Shown one piece after another: positions 52,096 to 61,257 of a stretch of 64,000 nucleotides of DNA. Source of the DNA: DATBLE01 sp963808815 (GTDB lineage Bacteria > Actinomycetota > Thermoleophilia > Gaiellales > Gaiellaceae); assembly GCA_963808815.1 (NCBI GenBank), contig CAWEGI010000002.1:122178-186177 (forward strand). Direction: 5' to 3'. The notes under the pieces are model-generated. The model made no database searches. It had not been told where the DNA came from and saw only the letters and a list, made by a program, of their open reading frames with translations. The position numbers and the translations under genes are program-made. Numbering within the stretch: the first letter of the stretch is position 1; each line of letters begins with the position of its first letter.

Positions 52096-52197
52096 TCTTG
52101 CGTACGTCCGCACACCGGAAGACCGGTGCGTCCTCGCGGTCCGCAGCGCGGCGAAAGCCTAACGTCCTTCACCGGCGCCTGTCAGCGCTCCGGTCAC

Positions 52198-52203
52198 TAC
52201 GAT
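52198..52203 (+). promoter_or_regulatory. -10 box (TACGAT) of ade
   Basis: TACGAT-CCGGCG-ATG, six-nt spacer to the start codon at 52210. Confidence 0.5.
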
Positions 52204-52209
52204 CCGGCG

Positions 52210-53991
52210 ATGGCGCGCCGTCCGCTTTCGGAGCTCACGCGTGAGCTGACCGCGGTCTGCATGGGGCGGCAGCACGCGGATCTGGTCGTCCGCGGCGGCC
52301 GGATCGTGAACGTGCACACGCGCGAGATCCTCGACGGCGCCGACGTGGCGATTGCGTACGGCCGCGTGGCGATGTTCGGCGATGTCGAGCACACCGTCGG
52401 CCCCGAGACGGAGACGATCGACGCCGAGGGCGCGTACCTCGTCCCGGGCCTGATCGATACCCACCTTCACGTCGAGTCGGTGATGGTCACGGTCACGCGC
52501 TTCGCGGAGGCGGTGCTCCCGCACGGAACGACCACGGCCTTCATCGACAACCACGAGATGGCGAACGTCTTCGGCCTCGAGGGGATGCGCTGGATGCTCG
52601 AGGAGGGGAGAGACCTGCCGCTGAAGGTGTTCCTCGCCGTGCCGTCCTGCGTGCCGGCGCTGCCCGGCTTCGAGGACTCCGGCGCCGAGCTCGGGCCGGA
52701 CGAGATCCGCGAGGCGCTCGGCTGGGACGGCGTCGCGGGGCTGGGCGAGATGATGAACATGCCCGGGGTCATCCAGGGAGACGAGAGCGTCCACGCGGAG
52801 ATCGCGGCCACGCTCGAGCGCGGAAAGCCCGTCACCGGCCACTGGAGCCTCGCCGGTGTCCGCGACCACCGCCTCCAGGCCTACATCGCCGCCGGCGTCG
52901 ACTCGTGTCACGAGACGACGTCGCGCGAGGACGCGCTCGCGAAGCTCCGCGCCGGGATGTGGGTGCAGTTTCGGGAGGGCTCGACGTTCCGCGACGTCGA
53001 GGCGCTCGCCGCCGTGCTCACCGAGGACGGCGTCGACCCGCGCCACTGCCTGCTCGTCACCGACGACGTGCTGCCCGAGACGATCGCCGCCGACGGGCAC
53101 ATGGACCGTGTCCTGCGCCGTGCCGTGGCAGCCGGCATCGATCCGCTGATCGCGATCCAGATGGCGACGGTGAACGGCGCGGAGTACTTCGGCATGCGGC
53201 ACGACCTCGGCTCGATCGCACCGGGGCGCCTCGCCGACATCCTGTTCGTCGAGGACCTCGGCGACTTCCGGCCGCACCGGGTCCTCGCCGACGGCCGCGA
53301 GCCGGGCGAGCTGCCTGCCTACGAATACCCGGCCGAGGCCTACGAGTCGATCAGGCTCGCCCGACCGCTCCTCCAGGCCGACCTCCGGGTCGAGGCGCCG
53401 GGCGACGTCGCCACGGTGCGCGCGATCGGCGTCGCGTCCGAACGGGTCACGACCGAGCACCTGACCGTCGAGCTGCCCGTCACCGGCGGCGAGGTCCGCG
53501 CCTCCGCCGAGGCGGACGTCGCGAAGCTGGCGAGCATCGAGCGCCACGGCGGTCCCGGCTCGGTCGGGGTCGGCTTCGTCAAGGGACTGGGGCTACGCCG
53601 CGGCGCCGTCGCGAGTTCGATCGCCCACGACAACCACAACCTGCTCGTCGCTGGAATCAGCGACGCCGACATGCTGTTCGCCGTCGACCGCCTGGTCGAG
53701 GTGGGCGGCGGGATGGTCGCCGTCGCCGACGGCGAGCTGCTCGGCCTGGTCGAGCTGCCCATTGCCGGCCTGATGAGTGATCGTCCGGTTGCCGAGGTCG
53801 CCGAGCAGACGCTTGCGCTCGAGGACGCCTACCGGCTGCTCGGCTCGACGGTCACGAACCCGACGATGATCTTCTCGTTCCTCTCCCTGGGCGTGATCCC
53901 GGCCCTCCGGCTGACCAACAGAGGGCTGGTCGACGCCGTGACGTTCGAGCTGGTCTCGCCGGTGGTGACTCCGTCGGTTCGAAGCTCGTAG
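52210..53991 (+). CDS. ade: Adenine deaminase (amidohydrolase family)
   Basis: 593 residues. The amidohydrolase metal motif DTHLHVESVMV, the HGTTT and NHEMANVFG segments, and the long C-terminal domain (IAHDNHNLLVAGISDADM and GGGMVAVADGE) are typical of prokaryotic adenine deaminase, a Mn/Fe-dependent enzyme that converts adenine to hypoxanthine in purine salvage. Length matches the family. Start at ATG 52210 is set by the leaderless promoter. Confidence 0.9.
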   Translation: MARRPLSELTRELTAVCMGRQHADLVVRGGRIVNVHTREILDGADVAIAYGRVAMFGDVEHTVGPETETIDAEGAYLVPGLIDTHLHVESVMVTVTRFAEAVLPHGTTTAFIDNHEMANVFGLEGMRWMLEEGRDLPLKVFLAVPSCVPALPGFEDSGAELGPDEIREALGWDGVAGLGEMMNMPGVIQGDESVHAEIAATLERGKPVTGHWSLAGVRDHRLQAYIAAGVDSCHETTSREDALAKLRAGMWVQFREGSTFRDVEALAAVLTEDGVDPRHCLLVTDDVLPETIAADGHMDRVLRRAVAAGIDPLIAIQMATVNGAEYFGMRHDLGSIAPGRLADILFVEDLGDFRPHRVLADGREPGELPAYEYPAEAYESIRLARPLLQADLRVEAPGDVATVRAIGVASERVTTEHLTVELPVTGGEVRASAEADVAKLASIERHGGPGSVGVGFVKGLGLRRGAVASSIAHDNHNLLVAGISDADMLFAVDRLVEVGGGMVAVADGELLGLVELPIAGLMSDRPVAEVAEQTLALEDAYRLLGSTVTNPTMIFSFLSLGVIPALRLTNRGLVDAVTFELVSPVVTPSVRSS

Positions 53992-54009
53992 GGTCTGACC
54001 GAGGTCGAG

Positions 54010-54432
54010 CTACTTCGCGCGGCGCTTCTGCTGCGGCGCGGGCATGCGGCCCTTCTGCATGCGCTCCATCGCGCGGCGCTGTTCTCGGTTCGCCGGCTGC
54101 TGGTCGAGCGCGCCCTGCTGGCCCATCGCCTCCATCCAGGCCTTCCGCTCGTCGGCGGTCAGCGTGCTCATCGCCCGCTGCGCCTGGTTCGGGTCGCGGT
54201 CGGCGCCGGCCCGCTTGAGCTTCTTCATCGCCGAGCCCAGCTCGGGGTTGTAGCGCTCGATCGCGGCCTGTGACGCCTTCTCGATCATCCGCTTGAGGAT
54301 CGGCACCTTCGACGCGAAGGCGACGAGCGGGCGCAGGTACTTGCCGCCCCGGAACCTCGAGAGCACGACGAGCGTGCCGAACAGGATCAGCAGGAAGCCG
54401 AGGATGAACAGGGGGATCAGGTACAGGAGCAT
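54010..54432 (-). CDS. Small single-pass membrane protein of unknown function
   Basis: 140 residues. A single N-terminal membrane helix (LYLIPLFILGFLLILFGTLVVL) is followed by a basic cytoplasmic region (FRGGKYLRPLV, KVPILKRMIEKASQAAIERYNPEL) and a Gln/Arg/Met-rich tail. I do not recognise a named family. Divergent from the FAD oxidase gene; ATG 54432 lies 8 nt from a TACCAT box. Confidence 0.65.
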   Translation of the reverse strand: MLLYLIPLFILGFLLILFGTLVVLSRFRGGKYLRPLVAFASKVPILKRMIEKASQAAIERYNPELGSAMKKLKRAGADRDPNQAQRAMSTLTADERKAWMEAMGQQGALDQQPANREQRRAMERMQKGRMPAPQQKRRAK

Positions 54433-54440
54433 CGACCGGC

Positions 54441-54446
54441 ATGGTA
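54441..54446 (-). promoter_or_regulatory. -10 box (TACCAT) of the 54010-54432 gene
   Basis: Eight nt before ATG 54432 on the minus strand. Confidence 0.4.
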
Positions 54447-54476
54447 TCGGCCGCGCCCGTCCGGCAAGCTGGGGTC

Positions 54477-55970
54477 GTGCGCACGCTCGACCGCCGGGAG
54501 CTGCTCGCCGTCGCGGCCGGTGCCGTCGCGGCCGGAAGCGCCCTCGGACGGCTCGCTGACGCGCTCGCCGCGGGCCCGGATCCGCGCGTCGCGGAGCTCG
54601 ACCGCCTCGTCTCGGGACCGGTGCTCGCCGCCGGCTCGCCCGGCTACGGCGCCGCGCGCCTCGTCTACAACGAGCGCTTCGACAGCGTGCGTCCGCTCGC
54701 CGTCGTGCGCGTGAACCACGCGAAGGACGTGCAGGCCGTGATCGGCTGGGCCAGGCGGAACGGCGTGGCAATCATTCCTCGCTCGGGCGGCCACAGCTAC
54801 GCAGGCTGGTCGACCGGCACCGGCGTGGTCGTCGACCTGGGCAGGCTTCAGGGCATCCGCCTCGAGGGGAAGAGCGCCGTGGTCGGAGCGGGGCGGAGGC
54901 TGATCGACGTCTACGCCCCCTTGGCCGCCAAGGGCCTGACCATCCCGGCCGGGTCGTGCGCGACCGTCGCGCTCGGCGGGCTTGCCCTCGGCGGCGGCAT
55001 CGGCCTCGCGTCGAGAAAGCTCGGCACGACCGCGGACGTCGTCCAGTCGCTGCGGATCGTGACCGCCGACGGACGCCTGCTCACCTGCGACGAGCGGCAC
55101 AACGCCGACCTCTTCTGGGCCTGCCGCGGCGGCGGCGGCCGCAACTTCGGGATCGTCACCGACTTCCGGCTTCGGGCATCGCCGGTCGGCAACGCGGCCT
55201 ACTTCTTCGCCACCTGGCCGTGGTCGGCCGGCCCCACCATCATCCCTGCCTGGCAGCGCTGGGCGCCGAACGCGACCGACGATCTGATGACACTGTGCCG
55301 CCTTTCGACCGGGACGACGGGGCCGACGCTTCAGATCTTCGGCCAGTACCTCGGCCCCGAGAAGCACCTCGCGGGGCTGCTCGCGCCGTTGACGAAGGCG
55401 TCGCCCCCGATCCGCTACTCGAGCGGCACGTCCACCTACCTCGACCTGATGCTGCGCTGGGCCGGGTGCCTCGGCCAGTCCTCGGCGGCCTGCCACCTCG
55501 TCGCCGAGCACGGCACGCTGGGACGCGCGACGTTCGCCGGCAAGTCCGACTACGTCAAGAAGCCGTTCTCGGCCGCCGCGGTGCGGACGCTCCAGCGCGG
55601 CCTCGAGACGCGCCAGGGCGCAGGCCACGGATCGGGCTCGGTGATCATGGACTCCTACGGCGGAGCGATTGCGCGGGTCGACCCCGACGCGACCGCCTTC
55701 GTCCACCGGAAGCCGCTGCACTCGATGCAATACCTCGCCTACTGGGGCGGGGTGCAGCACCAGGCCCCGTCGCTGGCGTGGCTGCGTGCCTGGCACGCGT
55801 CGATGCGTCCGTACGTCACCGGGGGCGCGTACGTCAACTATGCCGACCCCGATCTCGAGCACTGGCAGAGCGCCTACTACGGATCGAACTACGCGCGGCT
55901 GGTGGCGGTCAAGCACCACTACGACCCCGACCGGCTGTTCCGTTTCCCGCAGGCGATCGGCTCGTCGTGA
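54477..55970 (+). CDS. Tat-exported FAD-linked oxidase (berberine-bridge-enzyme-like)
   Basis: 497 residues from GTG 54477. A twin-arginine motif DRRELLAVAAG with a hydrophobic core indicates Tat export of the folded flavoprotein. The PCMH FAD-binding domain contains RSGGHSYAGWS, whose His is the usual 8-alpha-FAD anchor. GSCATVALGGLALGGGIG has a Cys at the 6-S-cysteinyl position, so bicovalent FAD is likely. The C-terminal NYADPDLEHWQSAYYG and YDPDRLFRFPQAI match the BBE domain. It oxidises alcohols, sugars or similar substrates with O2. Substrate unknown. Confidence 0.85.
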   Translation: MRTLDRRELLAVAAGAVAAGSALGRLADALAAGPDPRVAELDRLVSGPVLAAGSPGYGAARLVYNERFDSVRPLAVVRVNHAKDVQAVIGWARRNGVAIIPRSGGHSYAGWSTGTGVVVDLGRLQGIRLEGKSAVVGAGRRLIDVYAPLAAKGLTIPAGSCATVALGGLALGGGIGLASRKLGTTADVVQSLRIVTADGRLLTCDERHNADLFWACRGGGGRNFGIVTDFRLRASPVGNAAYFFATWPWSAGPTIIPAWQRWAPNATDDLMTLCRLSTGTTGPTLQIFGQYLGPEKHLAGLLAPLTKASPPIRYSSGTSTYLDLMLRWAGCLGQSSAACHLVAEHGTLGRATFAGKSDYVKKPFSAAAVRTLQRGLETRQGAGHGSGSVIMDSYGGAIARVDPDATAFVHRKPLHSMQYLAYWGGVQHQAPSLAWLRAWHASMRPYVTGGAYVNYADPDLEHWQSAYYGSNYARLVAVKHHYDPDRLFRFPQAIGSS

Positions 55971-56075
55971 CCCCGCTGCAGACGACGGGCCTGGCAGACA
56001 TCGCCGGACTTCCCGGCCTCGCCGAATCACCCGGCGATTGACCGGGCCCGACGGGCCTGGAACACTGCACGGCCT

Positions 56076-57638
56076 GTGGGTCTGCGGGGGGCACTGTCGG
56101 CTCTGGTCCTGCTCGCCTGCCTCGCGCTCTTCGCGGCGGTTGCGGCAGGCGGCTCGCCGCCTGCGCACCGGATGGGCGGGGTCGTCCCGCCGTTCGGAAA
56201 GGTTCCTCACGTGGCAGGCTCGGATTCCGCTCGCTCTGGATGCCACGGACCGACCAGGCCCGACTGCGGCCTCCTCCGCTACGGCGGCGGGCCGGTGATG
56301 CACAGCACGACGGTCTACACGATCTTCTGGCAGCCGACCGGCTATGCGTCGTGGGACGGCGGACCGGCGTACAGCGCCGGCTACCAGAGCCTGATCGCCC
56401 GCTACTTCCAGGATCTCGAAGCGGACAGCGGGCTCCTGACGAACGTCTACGGCACCGACACGCAGTTCTGCTCCGGCGTGCCGATCGGCCTGAGCAGCTG
56501 CACCGGCGTCGCGGCGGATGACTTCATCACCACCGACGTGACCTACGGCGGAACCTGGACGGATACCCGGGCGTTCCCGCCGAGCGGCTGCGCCGACCCG
56601 CTCGGCAAGACAACCGTGTGTCTCACCGACCAGCAGCTGATCTCCGAAATCGACCACGCGATCGGCACGAACGGTCTGGGGTGGTCGAAGAGTGCGACGC
56701 ACATGTTCTTCGTCTACACCCCGCGCGGGGTCACGAGCTGTTTCGATCTCTCCACCTGCGCGTACGACCTCTTCTGCGCGTACCACTCGAACTCGGGGAC
56801 CGGCAGTAACGCGCTCATCTACGCGAACATGCCGTATCCCGTCTTCGAGGGCTACGACTTCTGCGAAGACCCGGACCATCCACAGCATCCGAACGGCGAC
56901 GGCCCGGCCGACATCGTCCTCAGCACGACTTCGCACGAGCACGCCGAGGCGATCACCGATCCCGAGCCCTTCGGCAGCTGGTGGGACGCGGAGGACTCCG
57001 ACACCGGCGGTGAGGTCGGTGACAAGTGCGCCTACTACTACGGCAAGCCGACCGGAAGGAACGGCTCGAAGCACAACCAGGTGATCAACGGTCACGACTA
57101 CTACCTGCAACTCAAGTGGTCGAACGCCGATCACGACTGCGTCGCGTCGTACTCGCCCGGCTCGGTCTCGAAGCTCTCTCCGTCGCACGGCGTCGTCGGT
57201 CAGCCGGTCTCGATCAAGGGCCGCAAGCTCACCGACGTGACCAGTGTCGAGTTCGGGGGCACCGCGGCCTCGAGCGTCGACGAGAGGGCGGGCCGGGTCA
57301 CCGCCGCACCTGTGCCGGGGACGACCGGCGGCCCCGTCCGCGTTACGACAGGCCACGGGGTGATCGATGGGCCGACGTTCACAGTCGACCCGTCGCCTTT
57401 GCCGGCGATCAAGTCGTTCACGAAGGAGAGCGACGTCGGCAAGTCGGTCACCGTCAAGGGGTCGGGCTTCTGGGGCACATCGGCGGTGGAGGTGAACGGC
57501 GTCGACGTCGAGTCGTTCGCGGTCAAGTCCGACACACAGCTCACCTTCGTGGTCGCGGTCGGGAACACCAGCGGCCAGATCACGGTGACCACGCCGGGCG
57601 GCATGGTCACGAGCGTCGGCCTCATCACGATCGCCTGA
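56076..57638 (+). CDS. Secreted HEHAE-motif protein with two C-terminal TIG domains
   Basis: 520 residues from GTG 56076. Signal peptide (SALVLLACLALFAAVAAGG), then a 320-residue domain with many Cys. The motif TSHEHAEAITDPEP (about residues 285-298) has the H-E-x-x-E arrangement of zinc hydrolases. The domain also contains VYTIFWQPTGYASWDGG. Two IPT/TIG beta-sandwich domains follow (about 350-435 and 440-520: SHGVVGQPVSIKGRKL, SDVGKSVTVKGSGFWG). It could be an extracellular metallopeptidase-like or adhesin-like protein. No known family name is certain. Confidence 0.72.
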   Translation: MGLRGALSALVLLACLALFAAVAAGGSPPAHRMGGVVPPFGKVPHVAGSDSARSGCHGPTRPDCGLLRYGGGPVMHSTTVYTIFWQPTGYASWDGGPAYSAGYQSLIARYFQDLEADSGLLTNVYGTDTQFCSGVPIGLSSCTGVAADDFITTDVTYGGTWTDTRAFPPSGCADPLGKTTVCLTDQQLISEIDHAIGTNGLGWSKSATHMFFVYTPRGVTSCFDLSTCAYDLFCAYHSNSGTGSNALIYANMPYPVFEGYDFCEDPDHPQHPNGDGPADIVLSTTSHEHAEAITDPEPFGSWWDAEDSDTGGEVGDKCAYYYGKPTGRNGSKHNQVINGHDYYLQLKWSNADHDCVASYSPGSVSKLSPSHGVVGQPVSIKGRKLTDVTSVEFGGTAASSVDERAGRVTAAPVPGTTGGPVRVTTGHGVIDGPTFTVDPSPLPAIKSFTKESDVGKSVTVKGSGFWGTSAVEVNGVDVESFAVKSDTQLTFVVAVGNTSGQITVTTPGGMVTSVGLITIA

Positions 57639-57656
57639 CGCCGCTGGCGGCGGGGC

Positions 57657-57662
57657 TACACT
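57657..57662 (+). promoter_or_regulatory. -10 box (TACACT) of tRNA-Trp
   Basis: Ends 13 nt before the first base of the tRNA, 19 bp after the preceding stop codon. Confidence 0.4.
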
Positions 57663-57675
57663 GGCCCCTGCACCG

Positions 57676-57748
<73 letters not shown>

Positions 57749-57810
57749 TGGCTCAACGGCCCGCAAACCGCGCAACCGTGCTGCTTTGCGGGCCGTTCTC
57801 AGGAGCCGAA

Positions 57811-58242
57811 GTGACCACACTCGTAGCACCCATCTGCCTGGGTTGCTCCCACTACCGCAAGCAGGACGGCGCCAAGTTCTCCTGCGACGCGTACCCGGGC
57901 GGCATCCCCGAACAGATCATCAGGAGCGAGGTCGACCACCGTCAGCCCTACTCAGGCGACAAGGACATCCAGTACGTGCCCAAGACCCCCTCAGACGCGG
58001 CCTACGCGGAAATGCTGTTTCAAGCCATGACGCCGAGGGTGGAGTGGCTACCACCGTGGCTACCACCGAAGGAGTGGGGCTGGGAGCCAGGCGAGTTCGA
58101 GGCCGACCTGCTTGAGAAGCCCTGGCTGGCCTGGTCGGACGCCGAGACAGCCGCGTTCCTGGCTTCGGGCAAGACGATGACGGAGTGGCTAGCCGACCGT
58201 CCGAAGGAATTTGTCGAAAAGGGTCACCCTCCAAATAGCTAG
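57811..58242 (+). CDS. Hypothetical protein next to tRNA-Trp
   Basis: 143 residues from GTG 57811, preceded by AGGAG at 5 nt; an earlier in-frame start would overlap the tRNA. It has a CxxC-like opening (APICLGCSHYRKQDGAKFSCDAYPGGIPEQI), suggesting a metal-binding head. A tryptophan-rich middle (VEWLPPWLPPKEWGWEPGEFE) and an acidic tail follow. No family recognised; such genes are frequent in phage-like regions. It is 62 bp downstream of the tRNA gene. Confidence 0.6.
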   Translation: MTTLVAPICLGCSHYRKQDGAKFSCDAYPGGIPEQIIRSEVDHRQPYSGDKDIQYVPKTPSDAAYAEMLFQAMTPRVEWLPPWLPPKEWGWEPGEFEADLLEKPWLAWSDAETAAFLASGKTMTEWLADRPKEFVEKGHPPNS

Positions 58243-58376
58243 CACGCTGGCTTCTTGCGCTTCCTGATCCACGTCCCGACCGTCGTCTTCGGCACCCCGA
58301 CCTCCCGGCCGGCGCAGCGGAGGGCCCTATAGTTTCATGGTCATACGTCAGCAACGCCGATAGGAAGGGCGGGAAG

Positions 58377-58496
58377 ATGGCGAATGTGAACGACGTTGCT
58401 GCGTACATCCTGAAGAAGCAGGGCGGGATGTCCACCTGGATGCGCTTCATCCGCTCCTCCTTCGGTAGACGGGGTTTTCGAGGAGAGCTCCCGTGA
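58377..58496 (+). pseudogene. N-terminal remnant of a Panacea (SocA/DUF4065-like) antitoxin gene
   Basis: 39 codons. NVNDVAAYILKKQGGMSTW matches the start of Panacea/SocA-like antitoxins (typically DVAKYILEKQGGMSTWKLQKL). After this point the usual KLQKLVYY core is replaced by RFIRSSFG and a stop. So only the N-terminal helix remains. Its TGA overlaps the next ATG. Memory-based family call. Confidence 0.45.
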
Positions 58497-59256
58497 TGTT
58501 GACGCCAGACGAGTTGCGCGCCGAGCTGATCCGTCTCGGCCCCTGGGTACACCGCGTCCAACTCACCGAGGAGGTCAGCACCGCGGACGTCGCTGATGCC
58601 CCTATCCGGGCGACCTTGGGACGCTCACGCTCTAAGACGTCGAACAACACGTCAGAGCTCTGTTCGCGAGTCTGTATCCGGATGGCCTGCAAGGACGGAC
58701 GGTCCTCGACTGTGGCTGCAACTGCGGTGGCCTCCTCTTTGTCGCAAAGGAACGTGGGGCCGGCGAGTGTTACGGCTTCGACGCCCGCGAACACTGGATC
58801 ACGCAGGCACGCTTCCTCCAAGACCACTCCACCGTCCGCGACACCGACGGCATGACCTTCGAGGTACTGGGCCTCTACGACCTTCCCGAGCGCGGCGTCG
58901 GTCCATTCGACATCACCGGCTTCAACGGCCTCTTCTACCACCTGCCGGACCCAGTTACGGGACTGAAGATCGCCGCTGATCTCACCCGCGAACTGATCGT
59001 CGTGAACACGTCTACAAAGACTGGGCTGTCGGAAGATTCGATGGCGCTCGACAGCGAAAGCGCAGAGCACCCTTTGTCGGGTATGCACGGATTGGCTTGG
59101 TTGCCAGCCGGCCCGCAGGTACTCGACCGGATTCTTCGCTGGCTCGGTTTTGTCGAGACGAAAGTTCTTTGGTGGACGGAGGAGCTCGTACCGGGGGGTG
59201 GGCGAGGACGCCTCGAGATTGTCGGGTCAAAAGTCCACGGCTTGCTCGGCAACTAG
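58496..59256 (+). pseudogene. SAM-dependent methyltransferase pseudogene
   Basis: ATG 58496 follows GAGGAG. The first codons read MLTPDELRAELIRLGPWVHRV. Near 58600 the frame changes, and in the new frame a TAA (58633-58635) occurs. Beyond it, the full methyltransferase core is present: VLDCGCNCGGLLFVAKERGA (SAM motif I), a YGFDAREHWI acidic loop, and FNGLFYHLPDPVTG, as in small-molecule or tRNA-uridine methyltransferases (CmoB-like). The combined shift and stop indicate true decay rather than a single reading error. Confidence 0.65.
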
Positions 59257-59356
59257 GAAATCCGCCCACCACGATGAACGCCAAAGTGGTGTCGGCCGCC
59301 GGTGCCTACCCCGGTGCCTATCTGGGAAATTGTCGGTTGAGGCAACGGAATGCCGA

Positions 59357-59526
59357 CTAATGCAACCACCTCTGCACCGTCGACTTGTACCGCGCGCCTC
59401 ACCGCAGACTTGCTCGGCGATCTTCGCCCACGACACCCCCTCGGCCTGTAGCCGGCGCGCCTCCTCCCGGTGGGCGTCCGTCCAGGTGCGCGCCGTGGTC
59501 ACCGGCCGGCTGACGTGGCGGTGCAT
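59357..59526 (-). pseudogene. Small HTH protein of a mobile element, frameshift near its end
   Basis: About 55 residues: HVSRPVTTARTWTDAHREEA, RRLQAEGVSWAKIAEQVCGE, then after one base shift (near 59397) RYKSTVQRWLH and TAG. This is a helix-turn-helix typical of resolvase-like or Myb-like element proteins. Start ATG 59526. Confidence 0.45.
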
Positions 59527-59707
59527 AGCTGCCGCCTCCGCCGGTAAGGGCGGTCGTCCCGTTGGCTCGCCGGTAACCCGAACCCGCCGGGACGCCGGAG
59601 CTCGTTGCCCAGCACCCGGAAGCGGAAGCCGACCTCGAGGTAGGGCAGCGGCGTGGTGATCTCGACGGCAACAGGGCGCCCACCCGTCGAGCGCACCAGC
59701 CGCGAAC

Positions 59708-59968
59708 TCACCGCCGCCGGCGTTCCTTCGCGAGCAACGCCGAGACAGGGTTCGAGCCCGGCGTCGCACCAGGCCCGCTGCCGACTACCGGCAGACCGCG
59801 CAGCTCCCCAGGCGACGGCACCACGATCCGCCCCGCCTGACGACGCACCAGCTCGGCCTCGGCCTCGAGCACATCGTCGAGCGAGGCCGACACGGGAAGC
59901 TCCCCCTGCTCCCGGTCGGCGCGCAGGTGAGGCCGCAGTCTTGCTTGGTCGAGCGACAGCCTCCCCAT
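59708..59968 (-). CDS. Element protein of unknown function
   Basis: 86 residues from ATG 59968, divergent from the HTH gene at 60021. Acidic and helical (DQARLRPHLRADREQGELPV, DDVLEAEAELVRRQAGR). Beyond the stop, another frame reads on as SSRLVRSTGGRPVAVEITTP and so on, suggesting that a longer gene was broken by indels. No family recognised. Confidence 0.4.
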   Translation of the reverse strand: MGRLSLDQARLRPHLRADREQGELPVSASLDDVLEAEAELVRRQAGRIVVPSPGELRGLPVVGSGPGATPGSNPVSALLAKERRRR

Positions 59969-60008
59969 CCGTCTCTGAGTTTCCTACTTGCAAAGCATAA
60001 AGCTGCAG

Positions 60009-60014
60009 TAGAAT
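60009..60014 (+). promoter_or_regulatory. -10 box (TAGAAT) of the HTH gene at 60021
   Basis: TTGCAA (59988-59993), a 15-nt spacer, TAGAAT and 6 nt to ATG 60021; leaderless. Confidence 0.5.
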
Positions 60015-60020
60015 CGGCAT

Positions 60021-60203
60021 ATGTCTACAGACATACACGAGCGCGAGTTCTTGGCGCCGAAGGAGGTCGCGCACCAGCTCCGTATCCACGTCTCCGCCGT
60101 CTACCGCGCCGTCGAGCGCGGCCAACTGCCAGCGGTGCGGCTCTCAGAGACCTGCGCGATCCGCATCCACCGATCAGCTCTCGATCCGCACGGGCAGGAG
60201 TAG
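60021..60203 (+). CDS. Excisionase-like HTH protein (copy 2)
   Basis: 60 residues: EFLAPKEVAHQLRIHVSAVY is a helix-turn-helix, RAVERGQLPAVRLSETCAIRI the wing. It is the intact counterpart of the decayed ORF at 21660-21850. Followed 10 bp later by an HNH gene, as in copy 1. Likely regulator or excision factor of a small element. Confidence 0.65.
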   Translation: MSTDIHEREFLAPKEVAHQLRIHVSAVYRAVERGQLPAVRLSETCAIRIHRSALDPHGQE

Positions 60204-60213
60204 AAGGCAGCGC

Positions 60214-60566
60214 ATGAGCGCCGCAAGGAAGAAGCGCCAGTTGAGCCGGCACGCACGCGGCTACACCAACGCGCACGTCGCCCGCCGCCGCCAACTCGAG
60301 CCACTCGTCGCCACTGGCACAGTCAGCTGCTGCCGCTGCGGCCAACTGATCGAGCCGGCCAGCTCTGGCATCTCGACCACCGAGACGACCGCCGCGGCTA
60401 CCTCGGCCCCTCACACGCAACCTGCAACCTCCGCGCCGCCGCAGAGAAGACGAACGGCAAGAGAAAAGACCATCCGCTGATCTGGTCACGGGTCTGGTAC
60501 GAGCCGATCCCGCCAAACGTCATTCTCAGCGGCAACGCAGACGCAGACGGAACCCGCGTTTTTTAA
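60214..60566 (+). CDS. HNH endonuclease-like protein (copy 2), one-base deletion
   Basis: About 117 residues. The first half equals copy 1 (SAARKKRQLSRHARGYTNA). Near 60352 one C is missing compared with copy 1, so the HNH core (WHLDHRDDRRGYLGPSHATC) is out of frame, then the tail to TAA 60564-60566 resumes. The protein would be inactive as read, unless the missing base is an error. Copy 1 is at 21280-21618. Confidence 0.6.
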
Positions 60567-60623
60567 GCCTGGCGCCAGCCGGTTCCGCGCAGTAACTTTT
60601 CTCCCCCCAAAGGGAGAGATCGT

Positions 60624-60845
60624 TTGGGGATGAAGCGGAATCAGCGTGTTCGCGTCTCGGACAACGGGATCGAGTTGGATCGGTGGCGTTATTGCGCCAG
60701 GTGTGATCGGTCGCTTCCGCGGGAGTCGTTCGGGCGCGATGCGTCGAAGGGCTCCGGTCTGAAGAGCATCTGCAAAGAGTGTGACCGGGCGAAGGCTCGC
60801 GCCTACTACGAGCGGGAGAGGCAAGCGCGGAAGGGCTCGGTTTGA
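60624..60845 (+). CDS. Small zinc-ribbon protein
   Basis: 73 residues. CARCDRSLPRESFGR and LKSICKECDRAKARAYYERE give a two-Cys-pair zinc ribbon. Such proteins are linked to phage or element HNH genes. The start could also be ATG 60630. It lies 58 bp after the HNH copy 2. Confidence 0.6.
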   Translation: MGMKRNQRVRVSDNGIELDRWRYCARCDRSLPRESFGRDASKGSGLKSICKECDRAKARAYYERERQARKGSV

Positions 60846-61257
60846 CTTGACCGTCTGCTCACAGCCCGCGAGCTTCGAGCCGAGGCGTGTGAGCCGGAAC
60901 TGGTAGCGGCGAGGGAGAGAAAACTCACCCAAGCTATGCGGAAACCGCATGGGTACCGGTGATGCCGGAAATGCTCACCGCGTGGGTACTCCGGTGCTGC
61001 GTCCCGGGCTGTGAGTCCCGCTCGCGCCCAGGCGATCACAGCAGACTGTGTAGCTCCGCCGGAGAAGGCACTACCGACCCTCCACGCAGCTGACGACACC
61101 GCTCTCCTTGCTGCTGGTTCTCCGTCCCGAGGCCCGATACGCTCCTTTTCTCGCCTTAAACGCTCGGCGGGAATCTTTGCCGGCTCCAGCAATCGGTCGG
61201 TGTCGTGCGTTGGCCCCTCATCGTGGTCAGCCGGAAGCCGACGTTTAGGAGCCGAAC
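60846..61257. other. Non-coding spacer
   Basis: 412 bp without a supportable gene. A small hairpin ATGCGG-AAA-CCGCAT is at 60936-60950. Confidence 0.4.

Noticed and set aside
58021..58090. GGCTACCACC direct repeat near 58045
   Set aside because: Two adjacent copies inside the coding frame (LPPWLPPK), explained by a repeated peptide.
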